The notes under the pieces were generated by a model, which was given only the letters and a program-made list of their open reading frames with translations, was not told the origin of the DNA and ran no database searches. Below are positions 32,664 through 42,482 of a DNA stretch of 64,000 nucleotides, in pieces (within the stretch, counting starts at the first letter, position 1; every line of letters begins with the position of its first letter). A program made the translations under genes and the position numbers. The stretch spans positions 1 through 64,000 of the forward strand of contig DAIBBI010000037.1 in assembly GCA_027442615.1 (NCBI GenBank), in the 5' to 3' direction. The stretch comes from JAJZRV01 sp027442615 (GTDB taxonomy: Bacteria; Pseudomonadota; Gammaproteobacteria; Burkholderiales; Ferrovaceae).

Positions 32664-34001
32664 GTGAATGACACTTCAACAATGCCCCGGCATGCGGTAG
32701 GCCGGGTGGGCTTCGTCTCCCTGGGCTGTCCCAAGGCCCTGGTGGATTCCGAACAGATCCTCACCCAATTGCGTGCCGAAGGCTACGACATCTCGCCTTC
32801 CTATGAGGGGGCCGATCTGGTGGTGGTCAACACCTGCGGATTCATCGACGCGGCCATCGAAGAGTCGCTCGACGCCATCGGCGAGGCCTTGAACCAGAAC
32901 GGCAACGTCATTGTGACGGGTTGCCTTGGCGCCAACGCCGACCGGGTGCGTGATGCCCATCCGAGGGTGCTGGCCGTGACTGGTCCGCACGACAAGCAGG
33001 CGGTCATGCAGGCCGTACACCAGCATCTGCCGCCGCCCCATGACCCCTTCACCAGCCTCATTCCGCCCCAGGGCATCAAGCTCACGCCACGGCACTACGC
33101 TTATCTCAAGATTTCAGAGGGCTGCAATCACCGTTGCACCTTTTGCATCATTCCCTCGCTGCGCGGCGATCTTGTCAGCCGACCCATTGGCGAAGTGATG
33201 CAGGAAGCCGAGAATCTGGTCAAGGCAGGCACCCGGGAGTTGTTGGTGATCTCCCAGGACACCAGTGCCTACGGGGTGGACATCAAGTACCGCACCGGGT
33301 TCTGGGGCGGGCGACCGCTCAGGACGCGCATGACGGATCTTGCCTCCGCGCTGGGTGACCTCGGGGTCTGGGTGCGGCTGCATTACGTCTATCCCTATCC
33401 GCACGTGGACGAGGTCCTGCCGCTGATGGCACAGGGGCGCGTGCTGCCTTACCTGGACGTGCCGTTCCAGCACGCCAGCCCGCGCATCCTGAGGGCGATG
33501 AAGCGCCCCGGCAACGTGGACAGGACCCTGGAACGCGTGCAGGCCTGGCGCCGCATATGCCCCGAGCTGACCTTGCGCAGCACGTTCATTGTGGGATTTC
33601 CGGGCGAGACTGAAGCAGACTTCCAGATGCTTCTGGATTTTCTGGAACAGGCGCAGATCGACCGTCTGGGGTGCTTTACCTATTCCCCGGTGGATGGTGC
33701 CGCGGCCAATGCCCTGCCGGGGGCCATTCCGGAACAGCTGAAGCAGGAGCGCCAGGCGCGCCTGATGGCCCTGCAGGAGCGCATCAGCACGCAGCGCCTG
33801 GCACGGCATGTGGGTACGGTACGACAAGTGCTGGTGGACGAGGTCAGTGCGGCCGGAGCCGTGGCCCGGACAGCTTCGGACGCGCCGGAAATCGACGGCG
33901 TGGTTAGGGTTGCACCCGATGCGCGCCTCGTGGTGGGCGAGTTTGCACAGGTGCGCATCGAGCGCTCGGATGCGCACGATTTGTATGGAAGGTTGGCCTA
34001 G
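32664..34001 (+). CDS. rimO: RimO, ribosomal protein S12 methylthiotransferase
   Basis: RimO adds a methylthio group to an aspartate of ribosomal protein S12. The 445-residue radical-SAM protein has the N-terminal MTTase domain with cysteines in SLGCPK, NTCGF and TGCLG, the radical-SAM cluster CNHRCTFC and a C-terminal TRAM domain. The start is a GTG at 32664, 3 bases after phaR; an ATG at 32682 is possible. It is embedded between phaR and the thiolase gene, which suggests co-transcription but no shared function. Confidence 0.93.
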   Translation: MNDTSTMPRHAVGRVGFVSLGCPKALVDSEQILTQLRAEGYDISPSYEGADLVVVNTCGFIDAAIEESLDAIGEALNQNGNVIVTGCLGANADRVRDAHPRVLAVTGPHDKQAVMQAVHQHLPPPHDPFTSLIPPQGIKLTPRHYAYLKISEGCNHRCTFCIIPSLRGDLVSRPIGEVMQEAENLVKAGTRELLVISQDTSAYGVDIKYRTGFWGGRPLRTRMTDLASALGDLGVWVRLHYVYPYPHVDEVLPLMAQGRVLPYLDVPFQHASPRILRAMKRPGNVDRTLERVQAWRRICPELTLRSTFIVGFPGETEADFQMLLDFLEQAQIDRLGCFTYSPVDGAAANALPGAIPEQLKQERQARLMALQERISTQRLARHVGTVRQVLVDEVSAAGAVARTASDAPEIDGVVRVAPDARLVVGEFAQVRIERSDAHDLYGRLA

Positions 34002-34018
34002 ATTGGGAGATCACGAAA

Positions 34019-35197
34019 ATGAGTAGAGAAGTCGTCGTATTGAGCGCCGTGCGCTCAGCCATCGGAACCTTTGGGGGTTCCTTGTCCGGCTTTGAACCGG
34101 GCGTGTTGGGCGGGCTGGTCATCAAGGAAGCCATCGCCCGTGCCGGCGTCGCGCCGGAACAGGTCACCTACGCCACGGTGGGCAACACCATCCCCACGGA
34201 CGTGCGCTTTCCCTACCAGGCGCGGGTGGCCTGCATCGAAGGCGGCATGTCCATGGACTCCACCGTGATGGCGGTCAACCGGTTATGTGCCTCCGGGCTT
34301 CAGGGCATCGTATCCACGGCCCAGAACATCCTGTTGGGCGATGCCGATGTCGGGCTGGGTGGCGGGATCGAAGTCATGTCCCAGGGCGGCTATCTTTCCA
34401 ATGCCATGCGCACGGGTGCGCGCATGGGCGACTCCAGGATGGTTGACATGATGGTGGCCACCCTCACGGATCCTTTCGGTGCGGGCCACATGGGCATCAC
34501 CGCAGAAAACCTGGCGGTCAAATGGAACATCACGCGCGAAGAACAGGATGCCTTTGCGCTGGAATCGCAACGGCGTGCAGCGCACGCCATCGCCGAGGGC
34601 CGTTTCAAATCGCAGATCGTGCCCATCACCATCAAGTCGCGCAAGGGCGAGGTGGTGTTCGACACCGATGAGCATCCGCGCGCCACCACCATGGAAAAAC
34701 TGGCCGCCATGAAGCCTGCCTTCAAAAAGGACGGTACCGTGACGGCAGGCAACGCCTCCGGCATCAATGACGGGGCAGCCTTTTTCGTGATGGCCGAGGC
34801 TGGCGTGGCTGCCAGGGGTGGGCATCAGCCCATGGCCCGCCTGGTGTCCTATGCAGTGGCGGGCGTGCCGAGCCACGTCATGGGGGAAGGCCCGATTCCG
34901 GCCACCCAGGGGGCCCTGAAAAAGGCCGGCTTGAAGCTCGACCAAATGGATGTCATCGAATCCAACGAGGCGTTCGCGGCACAGGCCATCGCCGTGTCGC
35001 GCGGCCTGGGCTTCGATCCGCAAAAAACCAATCCCAACGGCGGCGCCATTGCGCTGGGGCATCCGGTGGGCTGTTCGGGCGCCTTCATAGCCACCAAAGC
35101 CCTCTACGAGTTGCAGCGCGTCGGCGGTAAGTATGCGCTGGTGACCATGTGCATCGGTGGCGGGCAGGGCATTGCGGCGGTGTTTGAGCGCTTGTGA
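34019..35197 (+). CDS. phaA: Acetyl-CoA C-acyltransferase (PhaA/BktB-type thiolase)
   Basis: The 392-residue thiolase has the acylated cysteine in NRLCASG, the histidine in GHPVGCSGA and the second cysteine in MCIGGGQG. The start REVVVLSAVRSAIGTFGGSL and overall pattern look closest to BktB, the broad-specificity beta-ketothiolase of Cupriavidus. It condenses two acetyl-CoA to acetoacetyl-CoA for PhaB and PhaC. It completes the PHA gene set although separated from phaCB by phasin, phaR and rimO. Its stop overlaps the next start as GTGA. Confidence 0.9.
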   Translation: MSREVVVLSAVRSAIGTFGGSLSGFEPGVLGGLVIKEAIARAGVAPEQVTYATVGNTIPTDVRFPYQARVACIEGGMSMDSTVMAVNRLCASGLQGIVSTAQNILLGDADVGLGGGIEVMSQGGYLSNAMRTGARMGDSRMVDMMVATLTDPFGAGHMGITAENLAVKWNITREEQDAFALESQRRAAHAIAEGRFKSQIVPITIKSRKGEVVFDTDEHPRATTMEKLAAMKPAFKKDGTVTAGNASGINDGAAFFVMAEAGVAARGGHQPMARLVSYAVAGVPSHVMGEGPIPATQGALKKAGLKLDQMDVIESNEAFAAQAIAVSRGLGFDPQKTNPNGGAIALGHPVGCSGAFIATKALYELQRVGGKYALVTMCIGGGQGIAAVFERL

Positions 35198-36138
35198 ACA
35201 TGAAACCGGGGGGGGGCGAAGGGGGACAGACCCCTCTGGGGTCTGTCCCCCAATCCTCCCCCTTTGTCATCATCCCCGGTCTCTTTCCTGAAATCCCGGA
35301 CGCCTTGATTCCGCGCCTGCCCCATCTGGAGCGGGCGTTGGCGCAAGGCCATCTCGTTGTGGCGCACCAGGGCCAGATGCTGGAAGGCTGGCCGGATGCG
35401 GCTGGGAACATTTCGCTCGCCACGCGCATGGCGCGTGAAGCGGGCCTGCTTGAAGAAGCCGCGCACTGGCTTTGTGCCGACCCCATTCATCTGCAGGTGG
35501 AAGGTGACGCGCTGTTGTTGCTGGAGCGTTACAGCTTTTCGGTGCGCGAGGAGGAATCCGTCGCCCTGGTGGAGACGCTCAACCAGCATTTTGCTGAGGA
35601 AGGCCTCAAGTTTTTTGCGCTATCCCCTGATGTTTGGCTGGTGGGCCTCGACGAGCCTCCGCGTATCAGTACCACCCACCCGCTGGCCCGGGTGGGGCGC
35701 AACATCGACGGATATCTGCCGCGCGGCGAAGACGAGCGCCGCTGGCGTGCGCGATTCAACGAAGTACAGATGCTGTTGCACCAGCATCCCGTCAACCTGA
35801 AGCGCGAAGCGCGGCGCGAACGCATCATCAGCGGTGTATGGTTTTGGGATACGCCCGCCTCGATCCATGGCGCAAGGGTCATCGACACCCTGCGCGGCCC
35901 GTCGGCTTACGGTGATGCCGAAGCCTGGCGTGCTGCGGCTCTGCAACTGGATCGCGACGTGATCGGTCCCATGCTGGAAGCATTGCGACGCGGCGATCAC
36001 CGCGCGCTCACCCTGGTGGCCGTGGAAGGCCGCTGTGCCGCCACCCTGGCCCTTTCGCGTTGGCAACTGTGGCGCTTCTGGCGTCGTCCGCGGCCGCTTG
36101 CGCAGACCCCTGGCATTCCCGGGCTGGGGCATGCCTGA
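35194..36138 (+). CDS. RpfE-like protein of the phosphoglycerate-mutase-related family
   Basis: The 314-residue protein resembles the RpfE-type proteins encoded next to recJ in beta- and gammaproteobacteria. Recognisable segments are FVIIPGLFPEIP, LLLERYSFSVREEE and SGVWFWD. Its biochemical function is unknown; recJ follows directly. The start is a GTG at 35194 overlapping the thiolase stop, or an ATG at 35200. A perfect 14-base palindrome (35221-35251) lies in the first 20 codons and encodes GGQTPLGSVPQ, which is unlike the rest of the protein and appears to be an inserted REP-like element. Confidence 0.75.
   Translation: MNMKPGGGEGGQTPLGSVPQSSPFVIIPGLFPEIPDALIPRLPHLERALAQGHLVVAHQGQMLEGWPDAAGNISLATRMAREAGLLEEAAHWLCADPIHLQVEGDALLLLERYSFSVREEESVALVETLNQHFAEEGLKFFALSPDVWLVGLDEPPRISTTHPLARVGRNIDGYLPRGEDERRWRARFNEVQMLLHQHPVNLKREARRERIISGVWFWDTPASIHGARVIDTLRGPSAYGDAEAWRAAALQLDRDVIGPMLEALRRGDHRALTLVAVEGRCAATLALSRWQLWRFWRRPRPLAQTPGIPGLGHA
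35221..35251. repeat. REP-like palindrome at the rpfE-like gene start
   Basis: GGGGGACAGACCCC (35221-35234) and GGGGTCTGTCCCCC (35238-35251) form a perfect inverted repeat around a TCT loop. The same core occurs in comEC at 42885-42925. It lies within 30-60 bases of the start codon, where a folded hairpin could affect translation initiation. Confidence 0.6.
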
Positions 36139-37836
36139 ATGACGCGATCCCAGTGGGTCGCGCGCCGGGTGGACGAAGCGACGGCAGCGGCGTTGCAGCA
36201 GCGGGGCGCCCCCCCGCTGCTGGCTCGGGCACTGGCGGCGCGTGGCGCACAGGTGGAAGATCTGCAGGAACCCGACCTGCAGGCCTTGCTGCCCTTTGAT
36301 ACGCTAAAGGGCGTGGCGCAGGCGGCCACCTTGCTGGCAGAGGCCCTCTCCAGCCGGAAGAAAATCGTCATCATCGCCGATTACGATGCCGATGGTGCCA
36401 CCGCCTGCGCCGTCGGGCTGCGCGCCTTGCGCGCCATGGGGGCGGAGGTGGACTATCTCGTTCCCAACCGAATCACCATGGGATACGGGCTTACCCCGGA
36501 AGTGGTGCAGCTCGCGCTTGCCAAACAACCCGACCTGCTGGTGACCGTGGACAACGGCATTGCCAGCGTGGCGGGAGTTGCCGCCGCCAACGCGTTGGGT
36601 ATTCCTGTCATCGTTACTGACCACCACTTGCCGGGTGAGGTGTTGCCGGACGCCGCCGCCATCGTCAATCCCAGCCAGCCCGGTTGCGCCTTTCCCAGCA
36701 AGGCCCTGGCGGGAGTGGGCGTCATGTTCTACACGATGCTGGCCCTGCGCGCCGAATTGCGTCGGCGTGGCGCCTGGCAGGCGCGCCCCGAACCCAACCT
36801 GGGGGCGCTGCTGGACCTTGTGGCGCTGGGCACGGTGGCCGACGTGGTGCGCCTGGATCGCAACAATCGCTTGCTGGTCAGTGCGGGTTTGCGGCGCCTG
36901 CGCTCGGGTCGGGCATCGGCCGGACTTCTTGCGCTCTACCGCGTTGCCGGACGCGATCCGGTGCGCGCCGTGAGCGCCGACCTGGGCTTTGTCCTGGGGC
37001 CGCGCCTGAATGCTGCCGGGCGCATGGAAGACATGACGCACGGGATTGAATGCCTCGCCTGTGATGACCCTGAGGCGGCCCTGCGCTATGCGCAAAAGCT
37101 CGATGCCTTCAACCGGGAGCGGCGGGAGGTGGAGGGGGTCATGCAGGAGGGCGCGCTGGCGCGCATGGACGCGCTGGAGGCGGGTCAGCGTTACACCCTT
37201 TGCCTGTACGACCCCGAATGGCACCCTGGCGTCATCGGCATCCTGGCCTCTCGCATCAAGGACCGCTTTCATCGGCCCGTCATCACGTTTGCACCGGGCA
37301 CCGCTGCCGATGAAATTCGGGGTTCCGGACGCAGCATCACGGGCTTTCACCTGCGCGATGCGCTGGACCAGGTGACGAAGCAGCATCCCGACCTGATCCT
37401 GCGCTTTGGCGGGCATGCCGCGGCGGCGGGCCTGACCCTGCAAGCCTGCGACCTGGCCCGTTTTGAAGCCGCCTTCGAGGCTGTGGCGCGTCAGTGGCTG
37501 ACCCCGGGCGACCTTGCCCTGCAGGTTGACTACGATGGCGACGTCCAGCCCGCCGATCTCACACTGGCCATGGCCGAGGCGCTGCGCGCCCAGGTGTGGG
37601 GCCAGGGTTTTCCTGAGCCGCTCTTTGGTGGGCGCTTTGCCGTGATCCAGCAGCGGGTGGTGGGCGAGCGCCACCTCAAGCTCAAGCTGCGGCAAGAGGA
37701 TCGCGCCTTCGATGCCATCCTGTTTGGACATGCAACGCCGCTGCCCGACGAGATCGAGGCGCTGTTCCAGCTTTCCGTAAACGAATGGAACGGCAACCGC
37801 CAGTTGCAGCTGGAACTGCGGCATTGGAGTGTATAA
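36139..37836 (+). CDS. recJ: RecJ single-strand-specific 5'-3' exonuclease
   Basis: RecJ degrades single-stranded DNA 5' to 3' in recombination and mismatch repair. The 565-residue protein has the DHH-family motifs ADYDADGATA, VTVDNGI, TDHHLPG and the DHHA1 signature RFGGHAAAAGLTL. It begins right after the rpfE-like stop, a common pairing. prfB starts 33 bases downstream. Confidence 0.94.
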   Translation: MTRSQWVARRVDEATAAALQQRGAPPLLARALAARGAQVEDLQEPDLQALLPFDTLKGVAQAATLLAEALSSRKKIVIIADYDADGATACAVGLRALRAMGAEVDYLVPNRITMGYGLTPEVVQLALAKQPDLLVTVDNGIASVAGVAAANALGIPVIVTDHHLPGEVLPDAAAIVNPSQPGCAFPSKALAGVGVMFYTMLALRAELRRRGAWQARPEPNLGALLDLVALGTVADVVRLDRNNRLLVSAGLRRLRSGRASAGLLALYRVAGRDPVRAVSADLGFVLGPRLNAAGRMEDMTHGIECLACDDPEAALRYAQKLDAFNRERREVEGVMQEGALARMDALEAGQRYTLCLYDPEWHPGVIGILASRIKDRFHRPVITFAPGTAADEIRGSGRSITGFHLRDALDQVTKQHPDLILRFGGHAAAAGLTLQACDLARFEAAFEAVARQWLTPGDLALQVDYDGDVQPADLTLAMAEALRAQVWGQGFPEPLFGGRFAVIQQRVVGERHLKLKLRQEDRAFDAILFGHATPLPDEIEALFQLSVNEWNGNRQLQLELRHWSV

Positions 37837-37869
37837 TGGTCGGCTTTCTCAATTGCGATCATTGCCCCC

Positions 37870-38974
37870 ATGGAAGCCGAACAACTCAACGCCATCGAAA
37901 ACCTGCTCCAGGATCTGGATGTTCGCATCCAGGCACTGCGGAGGTATCTTTGACTTCGATGCCAAGGTCACCCGTCTAGAAGAAGTCGTCAAGCTGGCAG
38001 AAGACCCTGCCATTTGGCAGGACAGCAAGAGAAGCCAGGAACTCGGACGCGAACGCAAGTCCCTCGAGGAAACCATCGAGGAGATGGGCGCCGCCACACG
38101 CGGCCTGAAGGATGCGCAGGAGCTGTTTGAACTGGCGCTTGCCGAACAGGACGACGATTCGCTGGAGGCCGTGGGGGAAGACCTCAAGGGCACTGAAAAG
38201 CGCGTGGCGGCCATGGAATTTCGCCGCATGTTTTCCAATCCCATGGACCCCGCCAACTGTTTTATCGACATCCAGTCGGGTTCGGGCGGTACCGAGGCCC
38301 AGGACTGGGCTTCCATGCTGCTGCGCATGTACGTGCGCTATTGCGAACGCAAATCCTTCGGGGTGGAAATCCTGGAAGAGTCTCCCGGCGAAGTGGCTGG
38401 CATCAAGAGCGCCTCCCTCAAAGTCACAGGTTCCTATGCGTACGGTTACCTGCGCACCGAGACCGGCGTGCATCGACTGGTGCGCAAATCGCCCTTCGAT
38501 TCGGGCAACCGTCGCCACACGTCCTTTGCTTCCGTGTTCATCTATCCCGAAGTGGACGAATCCATCGAAGTGGAAATCAATCCGGCTGACCTGCGCATCG
38601 ACACGTTCCGCGCTTCCGGTGCGGGTGGCCAGCACATCAACAAGACCGATTCGGCGGTACGCCTGACCCATGCGCCTTCGGGGATCGTGGTGCAATGCCA
38701 GAGCGACCGCTCGCAGCACCGCAACCGGGCCGAAGCCATGGCCATGCTGAAGTCGCGCCTGTACGAGGCTGAGCTGCGCAAGCGCAATGCCGAGAAGCAG
38801 GCCATGGAAGACAGCAAGAGCGACATCGGCTGGGGCCACCAGATCCGCTCTTACGTGCTGGACCAGTCCCGCATCAAGGACCTGCGTACCAACGTGGAAA
38901 TCGGCAACACCCAGGCGGTGCTGGATGGCGACCTTGACACCTTCATTGAAGCCAGCCTGAAACAAGGCGTATAA
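37870..38974 (+). CDS. prfB: Peptide chain release factor 2 (programmed +1 frameshift)
   Basis: RF2 releases peptides at UGA and UAA. The first frame (MEAEQLNAIENLL...RRYL) ends at an in-frame TGA at 37951-37953. Reading then resumes one base later with DFDAKVTRLEEV. The total is 367 residues with the GGQ motif (SGAGGQHINKT) and the anticodon-like SPF (RKSPFDSG). The site carries the conserved CTT-TGA-C with an upstream GGAGG that promotes shifting. This is the classic autoregulated frameshift, not a broken gene. lysS follows, as in many bacteria. Confidence 0.96.
37940..37954 (+). promoter_or_regulatory. RF2 programmed frameshift signal
   Basis: GGAGGTATCTTTGAC contains the Shine-Dalgarno-like GGAGG, the slippery CTT codon and the TGA stop followed by C, a weak termination context. 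When RF2 is scarce the ribosome slips +1 and makes full-length RF2. Confidence 0.93.
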
Positions 38975-39001
38975 CCCACAGCGAGCAAGCAGAGGTTGAA
39001 C

Positions 39002-40483
39002 ATGTCCGACGACAGCAATCAAATCATCGAAGAACGCCGCGCCAAATTGCAGGCCATTCGCGCGGCGGGCGTGGCGTTTCCCAATGACTTTGAACGCAGT
39101 CACGAAGCGGGCCCCCTGCATGCCGGATTTGATGAAGCAAGCGAGGCCGAACTGGAAGCCGAGCCGGTAACCGTGTCGGTGGCCGGGCGCATGATGTTGA
39201 AACGCGTGATGGGCAAGGCGAGCTTTGCCACCGTGCAGGACGGCACCGGGCGCATCCAGTTGTACGTGCAGCGCGAAGCCATCGGCGAGGAAACCTACGG
39301 CGCCTTCAAGCATTGGGACCTGGGCGACATCCTGGGGGCCAGCGGGCTGCTGTTCAAAACCAAAACCGGCGAGCTTTCCATCAAGGTGACTTCGCTGCGC
39401 CTGCTGGCCAAGGCCCTGCGCCCCCTGCCGGAAAAGTTTCACGGTCTTGCCGACCAGGAGCAGAAATATCGCCAGCGTTACCTCGACCTCATCACCAGCG
39501 AGGAATCGCGCAAGGTGTTCGTGGCGCGCAGCCGCATCGTGCAGAAGGTGCGCGAGTTTCTGGTGGCGCGCGGCTACCTGGAGGTAGAAACACCCATGAT
39601 GCATCCCATCCCGGGCGGGGCTGCGGCGAAGCCCTTCGTGACGCACCACAACGCCCTGGACATGGAACTTTTCCTGCGCATCGCCCCCGAGCTCTACCTC
39701 AAGCGCCTGGTGGTGGGCGGCATGGAGCGGGTGTTCGAGATCAACCGCAATTTCCGCAACGAGGGCATTTCCACGCGGCACAACCCTGAATTCACCATGA
39801 TCGAATTCTACGAGGCCTACCGCGATTACCGTTACCTGATGCAGCTGACCGAAGACATGTTCCGCTTCGTCGCGCAGTCGGTGTTGGGCACCACCTGCAT
39901 TTCCTACGGCGGGGGCTCCATCGATTTTGCCCGGCCCTTCGCCCGCCTCACCATCACGGAGGCCATCCGCAAGTACCATCCGGAATACACCGAAGCGCAG
40001 TTGGCCGATCAAGCTTACCTGGTGCAGGAAATCACGCGCCTGGGCGGCAAGATCCGCCCCAACGAAGGGCTGGGCGGGTTGCAATTGCTGCTGTTTGAAG
40101 CAACCACCGAAACCCTGCTGTTCGAGCCCACCTTCATCATCGACTATCCCGCCGAGGTGTCGCCGCTGGCGCGTCGCAGTGATGCGCGGCCCGAAGTGAC
40201 GGAGCGCTTTGAGCTCTTCATCACGGGGCGTGAAATTGCCAATGGCTTTTCCGAGTTGAACGATGCCGAGGACCAGGCGGATCGCTTTCGCGAACAGGTG
40301 CGCCAGAAGGAAGCGGGTGACCAGGAAGCCATGCATTACGATGCCGATTACATCCGCGCCCTGGAGCATGGCCTGCCGCCCACGGCGGGAGAAGGCATTG
40401 GCATCGATCGCCTCGTGATGTTGCTGACCGACAGTCCCAGCATCCGCGACGTGATCCTGTTTCCGCAGTTGCGCCGCGAATAA
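39002..40483 (+). CDS. lysS: Lysyl-tRNA synthetase, class II
   Basis: The 493-residue enzyme charges tRNA-Lys. It has an N-terminal OB-fold anticodon-binding domain (about 50-150) and a class II catalytic core with motif 2 FRNEGISTRHNPEFT and motif 3 GEGIGIDRLVMLLTD. AGAGG 7 bases upstream supports the ATG at 39002; a TTG at 38996 is also in frame. It lies in the usual position after prfB and ahead of the lolCD genes. Confidence 0.96.
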   Translation: MSDDSNQIIEERRAKLQAIRAAGVAFPNDFERSHEAGPLHAGFDEASEAELEAEPVTVSVAGRMMLKRVMGKASFATVQDGTGRIQLYVQREAIGEETYGAFKHWDLGDILGASGLLFKTKTGELSIKVTSLRLLAKALRPLPEKFHGLADQEQKYRQRYLDLITSEESRKVFVARSRIVQKVREFLVARGYLEVETPMMHPIPGGAAAKPFVTHHNALDMELFLRIAPELYLKRLVVGGMERVFEINRNFRNEGISTRHNPEFTMIEFYEAYRDYRYLMQLTEDMFRFVAQSVLGTTCISYGGGSIDFARPFARLTITEAIRKYHPEYTEAQLADQAYLVQEITRLGGKIRPNEGLGGLQLLLFEATTETLLFEPTFIIDYPAEVSPLARRSDARPEVTERFELFITGREIANGFSELNDAEDQADRFREQVRQKEAGDQEAMHYDADYIRALEHGLPPTAGEGIGIDRLVMLLTDSPSIRDVILFPQLRRE

Positions 40484-40505
40484 GAGCCCAGGGGAGCGCC
40501 GCTTC

Positions 40506-41750
40506 GTGTCCCGTTTTGAAGTTACCGTTGGCCTGCGCTATACCCGCGCCAAGCGGCGCAACCATTTCATTTCCTTCATCTCGCTCATTTCCATGGCGGG
40601 CATCGGGCTGGGCGTTGCAGCGCTCATCATCGTCCTGTCCGTGATGAACGGATTCCAGAAGGAAATGCGCGAGCGGATTCTGGGGGTCGCCTCCCATGTG
40701 CAGGTCTTCGGGGTGGAGCAGTCGCTTGCCAACTGGCCCGCCGTGGTGGCGGAAACCTCCAGAAATCCGGAAGTCACCGGTGCCGCACCCTACGTGATGG
40801 GGCAGGGCATGCTGTCCTTCGACGACCACGTGCAGGGCGCACTGATTCGCGGCATCCTGCCCGACGAAGAGCGGAAGGTGGCGGACATCGGTGCGCACAT
40901 GAAGGCCGGGCACCTGGAGGACCTCAAGGCCGGCGAGTTTGGCATCGTGCTGGGCGCCGACCTGGCGCGCGCCCTCAATGCCTCCCTGGGCGATCGCGTG
41001 GTGGTGATCACGCCCCAGGGACAGGTCACCCCTGCGGGCATGTTGCCCCGCCTCAAGCAGTTCAAGGTGGTGGGCATTTTTCAGGTGGGCATGTACGAAT
41101 ACGACAGCGGGCTCGCCCTGATCCACATGAACGATGCCCAGGTGCTGTTCCGCCTGGGCGACCGGGTCACCGGCGTGCGCCTCAAGATCAGGGACCTGAT
41201 GGATGCCCCGGCGGTGGCCCACCAGCTGGGTTCGTCCTTGAGTTTTGAAGCCTGGGTCAGCGACTGGACCCGCGAGCATGCCAACCTGTTTCGCGCCGTG
41301 GCCATCGAAAAAAACGTGATGTTCATCATCCTGCTCCTGATCGTGGCGGTGGCGGCCTTCAACATCGTCTCCACCCTCGTCATGGCGGTGACGGACAAGG
41401 AAGCCGACATTGCCATCCTGCGCACCCTGGGCGCCTCGCCTGGCAGCATCATGCAGATCTTCGTGATCCAGGGCGCGCTCATCGGCCTCATCGGGACTGC
41501 CACGGGCGTAGCACTGGGCGTGGTGACGGCCCTCAACATCCATGTGATCGTGCCCTTCATCGAAAAAATGTTCGGCATCCACTTTCTGGCGCCGCAGGTG
41601 TACTTCATTTCCGAACTGCCTTCCCAGCTGCAATGGGGCGACGTGACCGCCATCGGGCTCACCTCGCTGGTGCTGACCTTGCTCGCCACGCTCTACCCCA
41701 GTTATCGCGCGTCGCGCATCCAACCTGCCGAGGCCTTGCGCTATGAGTGA
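40506..41750 (+). CDS. lolC: LolC/LolE-type lipoprotein-releasing permease
   Basis: The 414-residue inner membrane protein has one N-terminal helix (about 22-45), a periplasmic domain and three C-terminal helices in a FtsX-like domain. Sequence features include SLISMAGIGLGVAALIIVLS and the C-terminal YPSYRASRIQPAEALRYE. With LolD it releases lipoproteins from the inner membrane to LolA. The start is a GTG with AGGGGAG about 9 bases upstream. It overlaps lolD by 8 bases. Only one permease gene is present, so it may form a homodimeric LolF-type transporter. Confidence 0.93.
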   Translation: MSRFEVTVGLRYTRAKRRNHFISFISLISMAGIGLGVAALIIVLSVMNGFQKEMRERILGVASHVQVFGVEQSLANWPAVVAETSRNPEVTGAAPYVMGQGMLSFDDHVQGALIRGILPDEERKVADIGAHMKAGHLEDLKAGEFGIVLGADLARALNASLGDRVVVITPQGQVTPAGMLPRLKQFKVVGIFQVGMYEYDSGLALIHMNDAQVLFRLGDRVTGVRLKIRDLMDAPAVAHQLGSSLSFEAWVSDWTREHANLFRAVAIEKNVMFIILLLIVAVAAFNIVSTLVMAVTDKEADIAILRTLGASPGSIMQIFVIQGALIGLIGTATGVALGVVTALNIHVIVPFIEKMFGIHFLAPQVYFISELPSQLQWGDVTAIGLTSLVLTLLATLYPSYRASRIQPAEALRYE

Positions 41751-42426
41751 CGCGTTCATTCTGCAGTGCCAGGGGCTGGCCAAATCCTTCCAGCAGGGCG
41801 ATCGCAGCGTGCCGGTCCTGTTGGCCGTGGACCTTGCCGTGCGCCCGGGCGAGCATGTGGCCATCGTGGGGGCTTCGGGCAGCGGCAAGAGCACGCTGTT
41901 GCACCTCCTGGGGGGGCTTGATCGCCCCAGCGCCGGACAGGTGCTGCTGCAGGGCGAGGACCTGGCGCGCCTGCCCGAGCAGCGGGTGGGCCAGTTGCGC
42001 AACCGCAAGCTGGGGTTTGTGTATCAGTTCCACCACCTCCTGCAGGAATTTTCCGCGCTGGAGAACGTGGCCATGCCGCTTTGGATTGGCCGCCAGAGTG
42101 CCGCCGCCGCCGAAGCGCCGGCCCGGGCGTTGCTGGAAGCGGTGGGTTTGGGCCATCGTCTGCACCACCGACCCGCCGAACTCTCCGGCGGCGAGCGCCA
42201 GCGCGCTGCCGTGGCCCGGGCCCTGGTGGCCCGTCCGGCCCTGCTGCTGGCGGATGAACCCACCGGCAACCTGGATCGCCATACGGCCATCCAGGTTTTC
42301 GAATTGATGGTGCGTCTCAATCGCGAGGCCGGCGCGGGCCTCGTGATGGTGACCCACGACCTCGACCTCGCCGCGCGTGCGGATACCCGCTATCGCCTGG
42401 TGGACGGGGTGTTGCAAACTTACTGA
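41743..42426 (+). CDS. lolD: LolD ATP-binding protein
   Basis: The 227-residue ABC ATPase powers lipoprotein release with LolC/E. It shows the Walker A GASGSGKST, signature LSGGERQRAAVARAL, Walker B LLLADEPTG and the H-loop histidine in MVTHD. Its start overlaps lolC. A 56-base gap separates it from comEC. Confidence 0.95.
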   Translation: MSDAFILQCQGLAKSFQQGDRSVPVLLAVDLAVRPGEHVAIVGASGSGKSTLLHLLGGLDRPSAGQVLLQGEDLARLPEQRVGQLRNRKLGFVYQFHHLLQEFSALENVAMPLWIGRQSAAAAEAPARALLEAVGLGHRLHHRPAELSGGERQRAAVARALVARPALLLADEPTGNLDRHTAIQVFELMVRLNREAGAGLVMVTHDLDLAARADTRYRLVDGVLQTY

Positions 42427-42482
42427 AGCCACGCTGTTTTTCTGCACGCGGTTGAGCCCCTCGCTGGGGCATCCTGCAGCGC

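Noticed and set aside
37829..37953. Apparent frameshift mutation breaking prfB
   Set aside because: The CTT-TGA-C site with upstream GGAGG is the conserved programmed frameshift of RF2.
37976..40369. A 797-codon open frame on the minus strand opposite prfB and lysS
   Set aside because: Its product is histidine- and glycine-rich without any recognisable domain, and it lies fully antisense to two conserved genes. Long antisense frames are expected in high-GC coding DNA.
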